A stretch of DNA of 64,000 nt from an uncultured Sphingomonadaceae bacterium (GTDB lineage Bacteria > Pseudomonadota > Alphaproteobacteria > Sphingomonadales > Sphingomonadaceae): the NCBI GenBank assembly GCA_947493215.1, contig CANLQE010000001.1:310001-374000 (forward strand), given 5' to 3'. This document shows positions 27,587-36,591 of the stretch, piece after piece. The notes beneath the pieces are model-generated. The model was not told where the DNA came from, searched no databases, and was given only the letters and a program-made list of their open reading frames with translations. The translations under genes were made by a program, and so were the position numbers. How positions within the stretch are numbered: the stretch's first letter is position 1; each line of letters opens with the position of its first letter.

Positions 27587-29569
27587 ATGCGTCTGGTTGC
27601 ACTTTTGGGTCTGATTTCGGCCCTGTCCTTGGTTTCGCCTATCTCGGTTGCTTCTGCTGCTATGCCGGATAATCTCAGCAAGCCGGTCTATACCGCTCCT
27701 GAAGACACCATCCCGCGAGCGCAGGATATTCCCTATCCCGGCACGATGCAGCTGGAGGTGGATGCCCGCGACAATGTACAAGGTATTTTCCGCATCACGC
27801 AGGTGATCCCAGTGGCCGAGGCCGGCGAACTGACCCTGCTCTATCCCGAATGGCTGCCGGGTAACCACGCACCGCGCGGAGAGATTGAGAAACTGGCTGC
27901 CCTGGAATTTACCGCCGGCGGCGAGACGCTGGAATGGACCCGCGACAATGTAAATGTCTATGCCTTTCATCTGGTCGTGCCTGAAGGCGTCTCCGAAATT
28001 ACGGCCAAATTTCAGTTTACCTCTGCCACCACCAGCAATCAGGGCCGGATTGTTATGGCGCCGTCTATGCTGAATCTGCGTTGGCATCAGGTTTCGCTTT
28101 ATCCCGCCGGCCACTATGTCCGACAGATTCCTGTGGAGGCTACGGCCATTTATCCCGGCGGATGGCGCGCGGCGAGCGCAATGCGCCCGAAAGCGCGGCA
28201 GGATAAATCAACGGAGCTAAACCGCGTTGCCTATCAAAAAACCGATTATGACACATTGGTCGACAGTCCCGTCTTTGCCGGAAAATATTTTCAAACCCAC
28301 CGGCTGAGCCGCAGGGTCCATCTGAATATTGTTGCCGATGATGCAAAATATCTCAAACCCAGAAAAACGCACATCGCCAAACACAGTAAATTGGTCCGCG
28401 AGTCCGAGGCGCTATTTGGCAGTCATCCCTACGATCGCTATGATTTCCTACTCGCGCTGACAGAGGAAATGGGCGGCATTGGTCTGGAGCATCATCGCTC
28501 TTCGGAAAATGGTGTGAACCGGGAATATTTTACCAAATGGAATGACGGACCCGGTCGCCGCAATCTTTTGCCGCATGAAATTGTCCATAGCTGGAACGGC
28601 AAATATCGCCGTCCAGCAGGCATGTGGACGCCGGACTTTCGCGAACCGATGCGCGATAATTTACTATGGGTTTATGAAGGACAGAGCCAGTTTTGGGGCT
28701 ATGTCCTCGGCGCGCGATCCGGGTTATATTCTAAACAGGACACATTGGATGCCTTTGCAGCAATTGCTGCGGGCATGGATCGGCGTGTCGGCCGGCAGTG
28801 GCGGGCTTTAATCGATACCACGCATGACCCGATTATTTCTGCTCGGCGACCCAAACCGTGGAGTAGCTGGCAACGGCAGGAAGATTATTACAATGAAGGC
28901 CTGCTGATCTGGCTGGAGGCTGACGGCATTATCCGCCGCGAATCCGGTGGTAAAAAGTCACTTGAAAATTTTGCACGAACCTTCTTCAAGGGTAAAAATG
29001 GTGACTATGGTGTCGTCACTTATACGCTGCCCGATGTGATCGATGCGCTCAACGCAGTGCAGCCATTTGATTGGGCCAGCTTCATTCAAGAAAGAGTTTA
29101 TAAACCGACCACGCAGGCTCCCAAAAATGGCCTCACCTTGGGTGGATATAAGCTTGTCTACAATGCGACGCGAAGCGAGTTTATCAGCGCCAATGACAAA
29201 CGCCGTAAACAGCTGGATCTTAGCCATAGTATCGGCATGGTGATGAGTGACAAAGGTGTGGTCAAAGCGGTTATGTGGGACGGTCCCGCATTTAAGGCAG
29301 GCCTTAAAACCGGTCTCACCATCACGGCCGTCAATGGCAAGGCCTATAGTGCCGAAATGTTGACGCAAGCGATTGAGGAAAATCGCGGACAGCCCAATAA
29401 AATTGAGATTTTTGCGAAAAATGACGATCAATATAGCAATTTTATGGTCGATTATTCAGGCGGGCTTCGCTATCCGCACCTCGAAAAGATAATCGCGGAC
29501 GAAACCGTTGGAGAGGGTAGCCAAACCGAAGGGGGCATTGACCGGCTTTTAAAGCCAAAAACCAGATAA
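27587..29569 (+). CDS. Secreted M61 family metallopeptidase with PDZ domain
   Basis: A 660-residue exported peptidase related to glycyl aminopeptidase. A signal peptide ends near ASAAMP (about residue 26). The N-terminal beta domain is followed by a thermolysin-like catalytic domain with the zinc motif HEIVH at 330-334 and GGIGLEHHRSS before it. A PDZ domain lies at about 540-630 (IGMVMSDKGVVKAVMWDGPA, GLTITAVNGK). It probably trims peptides in the periplasm or outside the cell. ppa follows 17 bases later. Confidence 0.92.
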   Translation: MRLVALLGLISALSLVSPISVASAAMPDNLSKPVYTAPEDTIPRAQDIPYPGTMQLEVDARDNVQGIFRITQVIPVAEAGELTLLYPEWLPGNHAPRGEIEKLAALEFTAGGETLEWTRDNVNVYAFHLVVPEGVSEITAKFQFTSATTSNQGRIVMAPSMLNLRWHQVSLYPAGHYVRQIPVEATAIYPGGWRAASAMRPKARQDKSTELNRVAYQKTDYDTLVDSPVFAGKYFQTHRLSRRVHLNIVADDAKYLKPRKTHIAKHSKLVRESEALFGSHPYDRYDFLLALTEEMGGIGLEHHRSSENGVNREYFTKWNDGPGRRNLLPHEIVHSWNGKYRRPAGMWTPDFREPMRDNLLWVYEGQSQFWGYVLGARSGLYSKQDTLDAFAAIAAGMDRRVGRQWRALIDTTHDPIISARRPKPWSSWQRQEDYYNEGLLIWLEADGIIRRESGGKKSLENFARTFFKGKNGDYGVVTYTLPDVIDALNAVQPFDWASFIQERVYKPTTQAPKNGLTLGGYKLVYNATRSEFISANDKRRKQLDLSHSIGMVMSDKGVVKAVMWDGPAFKAGLKTGLTITAVNGKAYSAEMLTQAIEENRGQPNKIEIFAKNDDQYSNFMVDYSGGLRYPHLEKIIADETVGEGSQTEGGIDRLLKPKTR

Positions 29570-29585
29570 TAGGACCACATACCCT

Positions 29586-30119
29586 ATGGACATCACCAAA
29601 ATCCCTATCGGCGATAACCCGCCGGAAAGCCTCAACATCATTATCGAGGTTCCCGTTGGCGGCGAACCGGTAAAATATGAATTTGATAAGGCATCCGGTG
29701 CGCTGTTCGTGGACCGTATCCTGCATACACCGATGCGCTATCCGGCCAATTATGGCTTTGTTCCGCACACATTGTCACCCGATGGCGATCCACTCGACGC
29801 TCTGGTGGTGGCCCGCTCGCCGTTCATGCCTGGCTGTGTCGTACGCTGCCGCCCGATTGCGGTGCTGAATCTCGAAGACGAACATGGCGGCGATGAAAAA
29901 TTGCTCTGCGTGCCGATTGACGCGACCTTCCCTTATTATCGCGCGATTGGCGAAGGCGGCGACCTGCCCGAAATCGTCATGCAGCAGATTGAGCATTTCT
30001 TCACCCATTACAAAGATCTGGAACCAGAAAAATGGGTCCGCGTTGGCAAATGGGGCGATGCCGAAGAAGCCAAGCGCGTTGTTTTGGAAGCAATAGAGTT
30101 GGCGAAAACCACAAAATGA
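29586..30119 (+). CDS. ppa: Inorganic pyrophosphatase
   Basis: Soluble family I enzyme hydrolysing PPi to two phosphates, pulling biosynthetic reactions forward. The 177 residues contain the metal-binding signature DGDPLDALV, the DRILHTPMRYPANYGFVPHT block and a YKDLEPEKWV segment. The length matches bacterial hexameric forms. It is followed, with a four-base overlap, by a small lipoprotein gene. Confidence 0.97.
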   Translation: MDITKIPIGDNPPESLNIIIEVPVGGEPVKYEFDKASGALFVDRILHTPMRYPANYGFVPHTLSPDGDPLDALVVARSPFMPGCVVRCRPIAVLNLEDEHGGDEKLLCVPIDATFPYYRAIGEGGDLPEIVMQQIEHFFTHYKDLEPEKWVRVGKWGDAEEAKRVVLEAIELAKTTK

Positions 30120-30430
30120 CCAGAATATCTCTAGTGGCTGGATTGGCGCTGATCGCCAGTCTGGCCGCTTGCACGACTCCAGAAACCCGCGTGCGCAACG
30201 GATTGATGAGCGCAGGTTTGTCCAAGCCGATATCAAGCTGCATGGCAGACCGCATGGTTGACCGTCTGTCTTTCTCACAAATCGACAAGCTCAATGGTCT
30301 CGGCAAACTCAAAAAGCGCGATCCCGGGGATATTAGCGTCAATGAATTTGTGAAACGGACCAAGGCGCTGCAAGACCCAGAAATCCTGGGCGTCGTCACC
30401 TCTTCTGGCGTCGTTTGCGCATTAAAATGA
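30116..30430 (+). CDS. Small putative lipoprotein
   Basis: A 104-residue protein with a lipoprotein signal (MTRISLVAGLALIASLAAC) whose Cys is residue 19. The mature part has LMSAGLSKPISSCMADRMVDRLSFSQIDKL and ends with a single late Cys, giving a possible Cys pair. I do not recognise a named family, although small proteins like this occur beside ppa in sphingomonads. The start overlaps the ppa stop as ATGA, which fixes it despite a longer open frame. Confidence 0.75.
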   Translation: MTRISLVAGLALIASLAACTTPETRVRNGLMSAGLSKPISSCMADRMVDRLSFSQIDKLNGLGKLKKRDPGDISVNEFVKRTKALQDPEILGVVTSSGVVCALK

Positions 30431-30562
30431 ACCGCCTGTCAAAATCATCAGCATGAATCGTGATCGATCCGGGCCGAAGGGCTGGAAATCCCTATCAGAC
30501 TATGCTTTAGCCCTGCACAAGACTCGATAACCGAATATATAAGAAAGGCGCTGCACCGTCCC

Positions 30563-31762
30563 ATGAACATCCATGAATATCAGGCCAAAGAAGAACTCGC
30601 CAAATATGGCATTGGCATTCCCGCAGGCCACGCGGCGCTGACCGTTGAAGAAGCCGTTGCAGCAGCTGAAAAACTGCCCGGACCGCTTTATGTCGTGAAG
30701 GCGCAAATCCATGCTGGTGGACGCGGCAAAGGCAAGTTCAAGGAACTCGGCGCAGATGCCAGCGGCGGCGTGCGTCTTTCCAAATCAGTCGATGCAGTCC
30801 GCGACAATGCGACAGAAATGCTCGGCAACACGCTCGTCACCATTCAAACCGGTGACGAAGGCAAGCAGGTCAACCGCCTTTACGTTACCGATGGGGTCGA
30901 CATTGAGGAAGAATATTATCTTTCCATGCTGGTCGACCGGGCGTCTGGCCGCATTGCGATGATCGTCTCGACCGAAGGCGGCATGGATATCGAAGACGTT
31001 GCGCACAACACGCCGGAAAAAATCAAGACGATCACGATTGATCCCGCACAGGGCTTTATGCCGCATCATGGCCGGGCCATGGCCTTTGCTCTTGGTCTTT
31101 CCGGTGATCTCAACAAGCAGGCACAGAAACTCGGCAAACAACTTTATACCGCGTTTACCGATATGGACTGCGAGATGTTGGAAATTAACCCGCTCGTGGA
31201 AACCAAAGACGCGCAGCTGCTCGTGCTCGACACGAAAATGAGCTTTGATGGCAACGCGTTGATGCGTCACCCCAATCTGGTGAAATTGCGCGATGAGACC
31301 GAGGAAGACCCGGCGGAAGTCGAAGCATCCAAATATGACCTAGCTTACATCAAGCTCGACGGCAGCATCGGCTGCATGGTCAATGGCGCGGGTCTCGCGA
31401 TGGCGACGATGGACATCATCAAGCTAAACGGCGCATTCCCTGCCAACTTCCTCGATGTAGGTGGCGGCGCGACGACAGAGAAAGTCACCGCAGCGTTTAA
31501 AATCATTTTGGCTGATCCAGCGGTTGAAGGCATTTTGGTCAATATTTTTGGCGGCATCATGAAATGCGATATCATTGCTGAAGGCATTGTTACCGCAGCC
31601 AAGGAAGTGGATCTGTCGGTTCCTCTCGTGGTCCGGCTCGAAGGCACGAATGTTGCCAAGGGTAAGGAAATATTGGCGAATAGCGGTCTGCCGATCGTTT
31701 CTGCCGATGACCTTGGCGATGCTGCGAGGAAAATTGTCGCACAAGTGAAAGACGCCGCCTGA
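30563..31762 (+). CDS. sucC: Succinate-CoA ligase subunit beta
   Basis: Beta subunit of the TCA enzyme that converts succinyl-CoA to succinate with ATP or GTP formation. The 399 residues have the ATP-grasp N-terminus [17 protein letters not shown], the [16 protein letters not shown] nucleotide segment, and the C-terminal ligase domain with [12 protein letters not shown] and the [10 protein letters not shown] power helix. The alpha subunit gene sucD is not adjacent in this window, unlike in many bacteria. Confidence 0.96.
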   Translation: MNIHEYQAKEELAKYGIGIPAGHAALTVEEAVAAAEKLPGPLYVVKAQIHAGGRGKGKFKELGADASGGVRLSKSVDAVRDNATEMLGNTLVTIQTGDEGKQVNRLYVTDGVDIEEEYYLSMLVDRASGRIAMIVSTEGGMDIEDVAHNTPEKIKTITIDPAQGFMPHHGRAMAFALGLSGDLNKQAQKLGKQLYTAFTDMDCEMLEINPLVETKDAQLLVLDTKMSFDGNALMRHPNLVKLRDETEEDPAEVEASKYDLAYIKLDGSIGCMVNGAGLAMATMDIIKLNGAFPANFLDVGGGATTEKVTAAFKIILADPAVEGILVNIFGGIMKCDIIAEGIVTAAKEVDLSVPLVVRLEGTNVAKGKEILANSGLPIVSADDLGDAARKIVAQVKDAA

Positions 31763-31839
31763 ACCGCGGCATAGGTCACAAAGGGCAGCTATGCGTGGTT
31801 CTTGAAAACGCGCATGCTGCGCCGCAACATCGATATTTG

Positions 31840-31857
31840 ACGTTTACGTGAACGTAA
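31840..31857 (+). promoter_or_regulatory. Triple ACGT array, candidate operator of etfBA
   Basis: Three ACGT tetramers at 31840, 31846 and 31852, each 2 bases apart, lie 39 bases before etfB. TTACGT-ga-ACGTAA (31844-31857) is a perfect dyad, and TTGACGT-tt-ACGTGAA (31837-31852) is nearly one. From memory, ACGT-centred palindromes of this spacing are used by MerR-type LiuR regulators of branched-chain amino acid and acyl-CoA catabolism, which fits etf genes. The regulator is not in the window. Confidence 0.5.
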
Positions 31858-31895
31858 GCTAAGGCGTTTGCAGAAATATAAAGAAGGAAACAGCA

Positions 31896-32642
31896 ATGAA
31901 AATCCTGGTGCCCGTCAAACGGGTCATAGACTATAACGTAAAACCGCGGGTTAAATCCGACGGCAGTGGCGTCGATCTCGCCAATGTCAAAATGTCGATG
32001 AACCCCTTTGACGAAATCTCTGTCGAAGAAGCGATTCGTCTGAAAGAAGCCGGCAAGGCAGAAGAAATTATCGCTGTTTCGGTTGGCCCGCAAAAGGCAC
32101 AGGAAACATTGCGTACCGCTCTCGCCATGGGCGCAGATCGCGCGATCCTAGTGATGACCGACGATGAAGTCGAGCCATTGGGCGTTGCCAAAATCCTTGC
32201 TAAAATCGTTGAAGAAGAAGCACCGAAGCTGGTAATCTGCGGTAAACAGGCGATTGATGACGATGCAAACCAGACCGGCCAGATGCTCGCAGCCTTGCTC
32301 GGATGGGGTCAGGGTACATTTGCCAACACGGTTGCGATTGACGGCGACAGCATCGAAGTGAAGCGTGAAATTGATGGCGGCTTGCAGACGGTTAAATTGA
32401 ACCTGCCCGCCGTAGTCACAACCGACCTGCGCCTCAACGAACCACGCTATGCGTCGCTGCCGAACATCATGAAGGCAAAGAAAAAGCCGATGGATGAAAA
32501 AACACCGGCTGATTACGGCGTCGATATCTCTCCGCGCCTCACCACCATCACTGTGGCCGAGCCGCCTGTCCGTCAGGCCGGTGAAAAGGTTGAAGATGTG
32601 GATGCGCTGGTCGCGAAACTTAAAGCTGTAGGAGCCATCTGA
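31896..32642 (+). CDS. etfB: Electron transfer flavoprotein subunit beta
   Basis: Small subunit of ETF, which takes electrons from acyl-CoA and other dehydrogenases and passes them to ETF-ubiquinone oxidoreductase. The 248 residues include [19 protein letters not shown], the [16 protein letters not shown] segment, and the family signature region around [25 protein letters not shown], which binds AMP. AAGGAAA precedes the ATG. Its stop and the etfA start share one base. Confidence 0.97.
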   Translation: MKILVPVKRVIDYNVKPRVKSDGSGVDLANVKMSMNPFDEISVEEAIRLKEAGKAEEIIAVSVGPQKAQETLRTALAMGADRAILVMTDDEVEPLGVAKILAKIVEEEAPKLVICGKQAIDDDANQTGQMLAALLGWGQGTFANTVAIDGDSIEVKREIDGGLQTVKLNLPAVVTTDLRLNEPRYASLPNIMKAKKKPMDEKTPADYGVDISPRLTTITVAEPPVRQAGEKVEDVDALVAKLKAVGAI

Positions 32643-33571
32643 TGAAGACTCTTGTACTCGTAGAACATGACAACACGAACATGAAAGACGCGACGCTGGC
32701 TGTTGTCACTGCTGCGTCCCAACTGGGCGAAGTCCACGCTTTGGTTGTCGGCTCTGGCTGTGCCAGCGTCGGTGAGCAAGCCGCAAAAGTCGCTGGCGTT
32801 GCCACCGTGCATGTCGCCGACGATGCGGCGCTTGCCAATCAGCTCGCTGAAAATGTTGCGCCCTTGGTCGCTAGCCTGATGGAAAGCCATGACGCTTTCC
32901 TCGCGCCCGCCACCACCACCGGCAAAAACATTGCACCGCGCGTCGCTGCCTTGCTCGACGTCATGCAGATTTCCGACATTCTTTCGGTTGAAAGCGAAGA
33001 CACGTTCACCCGTCCTATTTATGCGGGTAACGCTATTGCGACCGTCAAATCATCGGATGCCAAGAAAGTCATCACCGTGCGCGGTACGGCTTTTGACAAG
33101 GCGGCTGCTGAAGGTGGCTCCGCTGCAATTGAGGGCGTAACCGGCGCAGGCGAGTCCGGGCTTTCATCATTTGTGAGCGAAGAAATCGCCAAGTCCGAGC
33201 GCCCCGAACTGACCTCCGCCAAGATCATCGTATCCGGTGGTCGTGCCTTGGGCTCTTCCGAGAAATTCGAAGAAGTCATCACGCCTCTCGCGGACAAGCT
33301 CGGCGCCGGCATCGGTGCTTCCCGCGCTGCGGTCGATGCGGGCTATGTCCCCAACGATTACCAAGTCGGCCAGACCGGCAAAATCGTTGCACCAGAAGTC
33401 TATATCGCCATCGGCATTTCCGGCGCGATCCAGCATCTGGCGGGCATGAAAGATTCGAAAACAATCGTCGCGATAAACAAGGACGAAGACGCACCGATTT
33501 TCCAGGTGGCCGATATCGGACTGGTTGCGGATCTGTTCAACGCCGTACCGGAGTTGACCGAGAAGGTTTAG
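32642..33571 (+). CDS. etfA: Electron transfer flavoprotein subunit alpha
   Basis: Large, FAD-binding subunit of ETF. The 309 residues have an N-terminal domain ([19 protein letters not shown]) and a C-terminal FAD domain with [32 protein letters not shown] and [16 protein letters not shown], the classic ETF-alpha signature. It is translated from an ATG overlapping the etfB stop and is followed by a strong terminator. Confidence 0.97.
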   Translation: MKTLVLVEHDNTNMKDATLAVVTAASQLGEVHALVVGSGCASVGEQAAKVAGVATVHVADDAALANQLAENVAPLVASLMESHDAFLAPATTTGKNIAPRVAALLDVMQISDILSVESEDTFTRPIYAGNAIATVKSSDAKKVITVRGTAFDKAAAEGGSAAIEGVTGAGESGLSSFVSEEIAKSERPELTSAKIIVSGGRALGSSEKFEEVITPLADKLGAGIGASRAAVDAGYVPNDYQVGQTGKIVAPEVYIAIGISGAIQHLAGMKDSKTIVAINKDEDAPIFQVADIGLVADLFNAVPELTEKV

Positions 33572-33631
33572 TACCGATTCGACGCTGAGCCCATAGATCA
33601 TCCTGAACTGCGTTCAGCTTGACGAGTTAAG

Positions 33632-33662
33632 AAAACCCCGACGTGAAAGCGCCGGGGTTTTT
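33632..33662 (+). terminator. Rho-independent terminator of etfBA
   Basis: AAAACCCCG (33632-33640) pairs with CGGGGTTTT (33653-33661); the stem continues inward as CG/CG after one mismatch, around a 6-base loop, and ends in a T run. It lies 60 bases after the etfA stop and closes the unit. Confidence 0.9.
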
Positions 33663-33721
33663 ACTTTGCTCATGAATAAACCAACTATTGCAATAAGTCT
33701 GGCTTGGAATATTGTCTTATC

Positions 33722-34630
33722 ATGAACAGATTATTTTGCTTTATAGCGTTAATTCTTACAGGCAGCATTCTGATGAGCCCGCCTGTAGCAGCGCAAAAAC
33801 AACCTCTTATCCTCAAGCCCAGTTCCAAATGGATCGCGAGCTATGAAGATGATAGCTGCCGGTTGCTTCGCCAATTTGGGGCGGAAGATGAAACTGTCAC
33901 CATGATATTCAACAGTTTTGGGCCAGGAGATTATTTCAGGTTGGTCTTGGCCGGGAAGCCACTAAGAGTACGGCATTCCTCGCGACCAGCAACATTGAAA
34001 TTTGGTCCATCAGAGTTTGAACAGGAGGCCGAATTCCTGATCGGTAATTTAGGCAAAAAACCTGCCTTGCTTTTTAGCGGAGCCATGCGGATCGCCGGGG
34101 AGACGGAAGCTGAAAAGCTAGCGAGGGCAAACAGCAGGCCCGAAGACAATTATTCTATAGCCAAAATCAGCAAAGAACGAAAAGCTGCCGTAACCTATCT
34201 TTCAATTGGGCGCCCATTGCGGAAGCCCGTTATGTTAGAGCTGGGTTCCATGGGAAAGCCATTTGCGGCTCTGTCCACATGCGTCGATGAGCTTCTAACC
34301 CACTGGGGTATAGATGTTGAAAAACATAAGACGCTCAGTCAGCCGGTTCATATCATAGGTGATCCTGGACGTTGGATTAGATCCAAAGACTATCCTCTTG
34401 ATATGATTCGCGAAGGACAGCCCGCTTTGGTGCAATTCCGTCTAAGCGTCGATCATACTGGCAAAACAACCGCCTGCCATATCCAACAAACGACTCGTCC
34501 AAAGGAATTTGATGATGCGGTCTGTAGAGCACTTATGAAGCGCTCTGCCTTCAAGCCTGCACTTGATGCTGAAGGGCAGCCAATTGCTTCTTATTGGCGC
34601 AGTGCCGTAAGGTTCCAAATTCCAAGATAG
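33722..34630 (+). CDS. Secreted protein with TonB C-terminal-like domain
   Basis: A 302-residue protein with a cleavable signal (NRLFCFIALILTGS, cut near VAAQ). A middle part of unknown fold contains YEDDSCRLLRQFG. A C-terminal TonB-like domain spans about 210-302 (GQPALVQFRLSVDHTGKTTACHI, FDDAVCRALMKRSAFKPALD). Unlike true TonB it lacks an N-terminal anchor and Pro-rich spacer, so it is probably a periplasmic protein using the fold for something else. No neighbours hint at a role. The ATG at 33722 is preferred over an upstream in-frame start. Confidence 0.75.
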   Translation: MNRLFCFIALILTGSILMSPPVAAQKQPLILKPSSKWIASYEDDSCRLLRQFGAEDETVTMIFNSFGPGDYFRLVLAGKPLRVRHSSRPATLKFGPSEFEQEAEFLIGNLGKKPALLFSGAMRIAGETEAEKLARANSRPEDNYSIAKISKERKAAVTYLSIGRPLRKPVMLELGSMGKPFAALSTCVDELLTHWGIDVEKHKTLSQPVHIIGDPGRWIRSKDYPLDMIREGQPALVQFRLSVDHTGKTTACHIQQTTRPKEFDDAVCRALMKRSAFKPALDAEGQPIASYWRSAVRFQIPR

Positions 34631-34724
34631 ACAAACGTCGTCTGCGTGCCACGAATAAGTTCATTAGAAAACACGCTCAAACCACCGTCTTTTTTCTGCA
34701 ACCTCACCCTGATATGACGCTTTC

Positions 34725-35738
34725 ATGACAGGCTCTCCATCCCCCAAAAACAAACCCGACAAACGCGGCGTCCTGGCGCAGGCGTTGCTAGACGGAACGC
34801 CTTTGACGCAGCTGGCAGAGCGCTTCGTCTTTGCTGGCTATAGCGAAAAAGCCGCCGCCTATGAGGCCGGTCGGGCGATGAAGGATCCGCTTTTCAACGC
34901 GGGCAAGAGGGTCAGCAACCGGCTGCAAAAAAGCCACTGGACGCTGGACAATTATCGCCGCCTGCATCGGGCTGATGTCGGAGACGGCGCGGAAATTCCT
35001 GTCGTTCACGCGGTCGAACCGGATGTGTTTTTCCGCGACTATCATCATCGCAATCTGCCCATAAAACTGACCGGGCTGGTCGATCACTGGCCGGCAATGC
35101 AGCGCTGGACGCTCGACTATCTGGCAGAGAAAATCGGCGATGCGGTCGTCGAACTGCAGGGCCAGCGCCTTTCAGGCGAGGACTATGAAATGGCCAAGGA
35201 CCGGCACAAGCGCCATGTGAAATTCAGCGAATTTGTCGGACTGCTGCGCCAGACCGACAGCAGCAATGATTTTTACATCACCGCCTATAATGACACGGTC
35301 AACAAACAGGCGCTGGCACCATTGTGGGAAGATGTCGGCGATATCTCGCTGCTCAAACCCAATGGCGGACAGGACGGATTTTTCTGGATGGGGCCAAAAG
35401 GCACGATCACGCCTTTTCATCATGACCTGACCAATAATTTGCTGCTGCAAATTTCCGGGCGCAAGCGTGTCACGATGGTCGCCGCCTATGACAGCGCCCA
35501 CATGCGCAATCACCTGCATTGCTTCAGTCAATGGACCTCACCGGACGACATCCGCGCGCTAGGCGGGGCGGTGCCAAAACTATGGCAATGCGATATCAGC
35601 TCGGGCGAAGCGATCTTCCTACCCGTCGGCTGGTGGCACCATGTCGAGGCACTTGATCACACTGTTGGTATGTCCTTCACCAACTTCCCGGTCGATAATG
35701 ATTTTTATACGGACTATCCGAGCGAGGTTGATTTTTAG
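34725..35738 (+). CDS. Cupin-like (JmjC-type) Fe(II)/2-oxoglutarate dioxygenase
   Basis: A 337-residue member of the cupin_8/JmjC group. The N-terminal 100 residues are helical and lack metal motifs. The catalytic double-stranded helix carries TPFHHDLTNN with His232 and Asp234 and the distal VGWWHHVEAL with His305, i.e. the H-x-D...H iron triad, and ISGRKRVTM supplies the 2-oxoglutarate-binding region. Such enzymes hydroxylate protein side chains (asparaginyl or histidinyl) or small molecules; the target is unknown. It ends 21 bases from the converging SRPBCC gene. Confidence 0.87.
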   Translation: MTGSPSPKNKPDKRGVLAQALLDGTPLTQLAERFVFAGYSEKAAAYEAGRAMKDPLFNAGKRVSNRLQKSHWTLDNYRRLHRADVGDGAEIPVVHAVEPDVFFRDYHHRNLPIKLTGLVDHWPAMQRWTLDYLAEKIGDAVVELQGQRLSGEDYEMAKDRHKRHVKFSEFVGLLRQTDSSNDFYITAYNDTVNKQALAPLWEDVGDISLLKPNGGQDGFFWMGPKGTITPFHHDLTNNLLLQISGRKRVTMVAAYDSAHMRNHLHCFSQWTSPDDIRALGGAVPKLWQCDISSGEAIFLPVGWWHHVEALDHTVGMSFTNFPVDNDFYTDYPSEVDF

Positions 35739-35759
35739 CGGCTCACGCAAAGCTGCAAG

Positions 35760-36227
35760 TCATCGGTCATAATCGAACCCATTTTCGGCCAGCCGCACCC
35801 ACCGTTTTTGGCGATGCGCATAGAATGCCTTTGCAAATATCGCCACTAGCGGTGTCAAAATTCCTGCATCAACGGTTATCCGGTCGGTATAGTGCGTTTG
35901 CATGCCGCTTGGTTTGATTTCTATCATGTGATCCCAAGTGCGGATCATCATGCCGCAGCCATTATCGCGGATACGGCGAACCTCGCCTTCGGCCGGCTGA
36001 TCTTCAATGGCGATTATCTGCCAACCAATGGGAATGAAGCCAAATAGCAGCAGCCGGGCTCTATATTCGCCCTCCACCCAGATCTCGGGAAACGGCTTCG
36101 CTTTGGTCGGGACAAAACGCACAAAACCGCGCGTGATATAGTGCAAAAGTCGGGACGTCCGCACTTCCTGCCAGACCTTTTCAATGGTAGCAGGGATTTC
36201 TGTTTCCAGAACAATAGTCCTGGCCAT
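35760..36227 (-). CDS. SRPBCC (START-like) family protein
   Basis: A 155-residue helix-grip fold protein: TEIPATIEKVWQEVRTS opens the domain, followed by beta strands (AIEDQPAEGEVRRIRDNGCGM, THYTDRITVDAG) and a long C-terminal helix (TPLVAIFAKAFYAHRQKRW). Its ATG shares a base with the sufA stop, so it is the last gene of the suf operon. It probably binds a hydrophobic ligand; a link to Fe-S assembly is only positional. Confidence 0.8.
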   Translation of the reverse strand: MARTIVLETEIPATIEKVWQEVRTSRLLHYITRGFVRFVPTKAKPFPEIWVEGEYRARLLLFGFIPIGWQIIAIEDQPAEGEVRRIRDNGCGMMIRTWDHMIEIKPSGMQTHYTDRITVDAGILTPLVAIFAKAFYAHRQKRWVRLAENGFDYDR

Positions 36228-36589
36228 CAGACGGTGAAGCTTTCCCCGCACCCGCAATCGCCTTTGGAATTGGGATTGCTAAACACAAAGCCTGCGGTAA
36301 AATCATCTTCCTGCCAGTCCATGGTGGACCCGATCAGATAAAGCACGCTGGGGCCGTCGACATAGAACACGCCGCCGGGGGTGACGATCTTCTCGTCGAA
36401 TTTTACTTCCTCGGTGACGTAATCCACAGAGTAAGCGAGGCCGGAACAACCTCTGCGCGGGGTCGACAGTTTCACGCCGATCACATCTTCAGGCGCTTTG
36501 GCCATCAAGTCCGCAATGCGCTGTTCTGCTGCGGGCGTCAGGATGATGGCCGCTGGAATTTCTCTGGTTTTGGTTTTCGTGTCGGTCAT
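36227..36589 (-). CDS. sufA: Fe-S cluster carrier SufA/ErpA-like (A-type)
   Basis: A-type Fe-S carrier protein of 120 residues. The three cluster cysteines are present in RRGCSGLAYSVDY and in the C-terminal GDCGCGESF, matching the C-x(n)-C-G-C pattern. PAAEQRIADLM opens the domain. The ATG at 36589 follows the GNAT stop by 2 bases. As part of the suf operon it would pass clusters from SufBCD to apoproteins. SufA, IscA and ErpA are hard to separate by sequence, so the symbol rests on context. Confidence 0.9.
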   Translation of the reverse strand: MTDTKTKTREIPAAIILTPAAEQRIADLMAKAPEDVIGVKLSTPRRGCSGLAYSVDYVTEEVKFDEKIVTPGGVFYVDGPSVLYLIGSTMDWQEDDFTAGFVFSNPNSKGDCGCGESFTV

Positions 36590-36591
36590 AT

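Noticed and set aside
30032-30115. Longer N-terminus for the small lipoprotein gene after ppa
   Set aside because: The extra codons lie inside ppa, and the lipoprotein signal begins exactly at the ATGA overlap.
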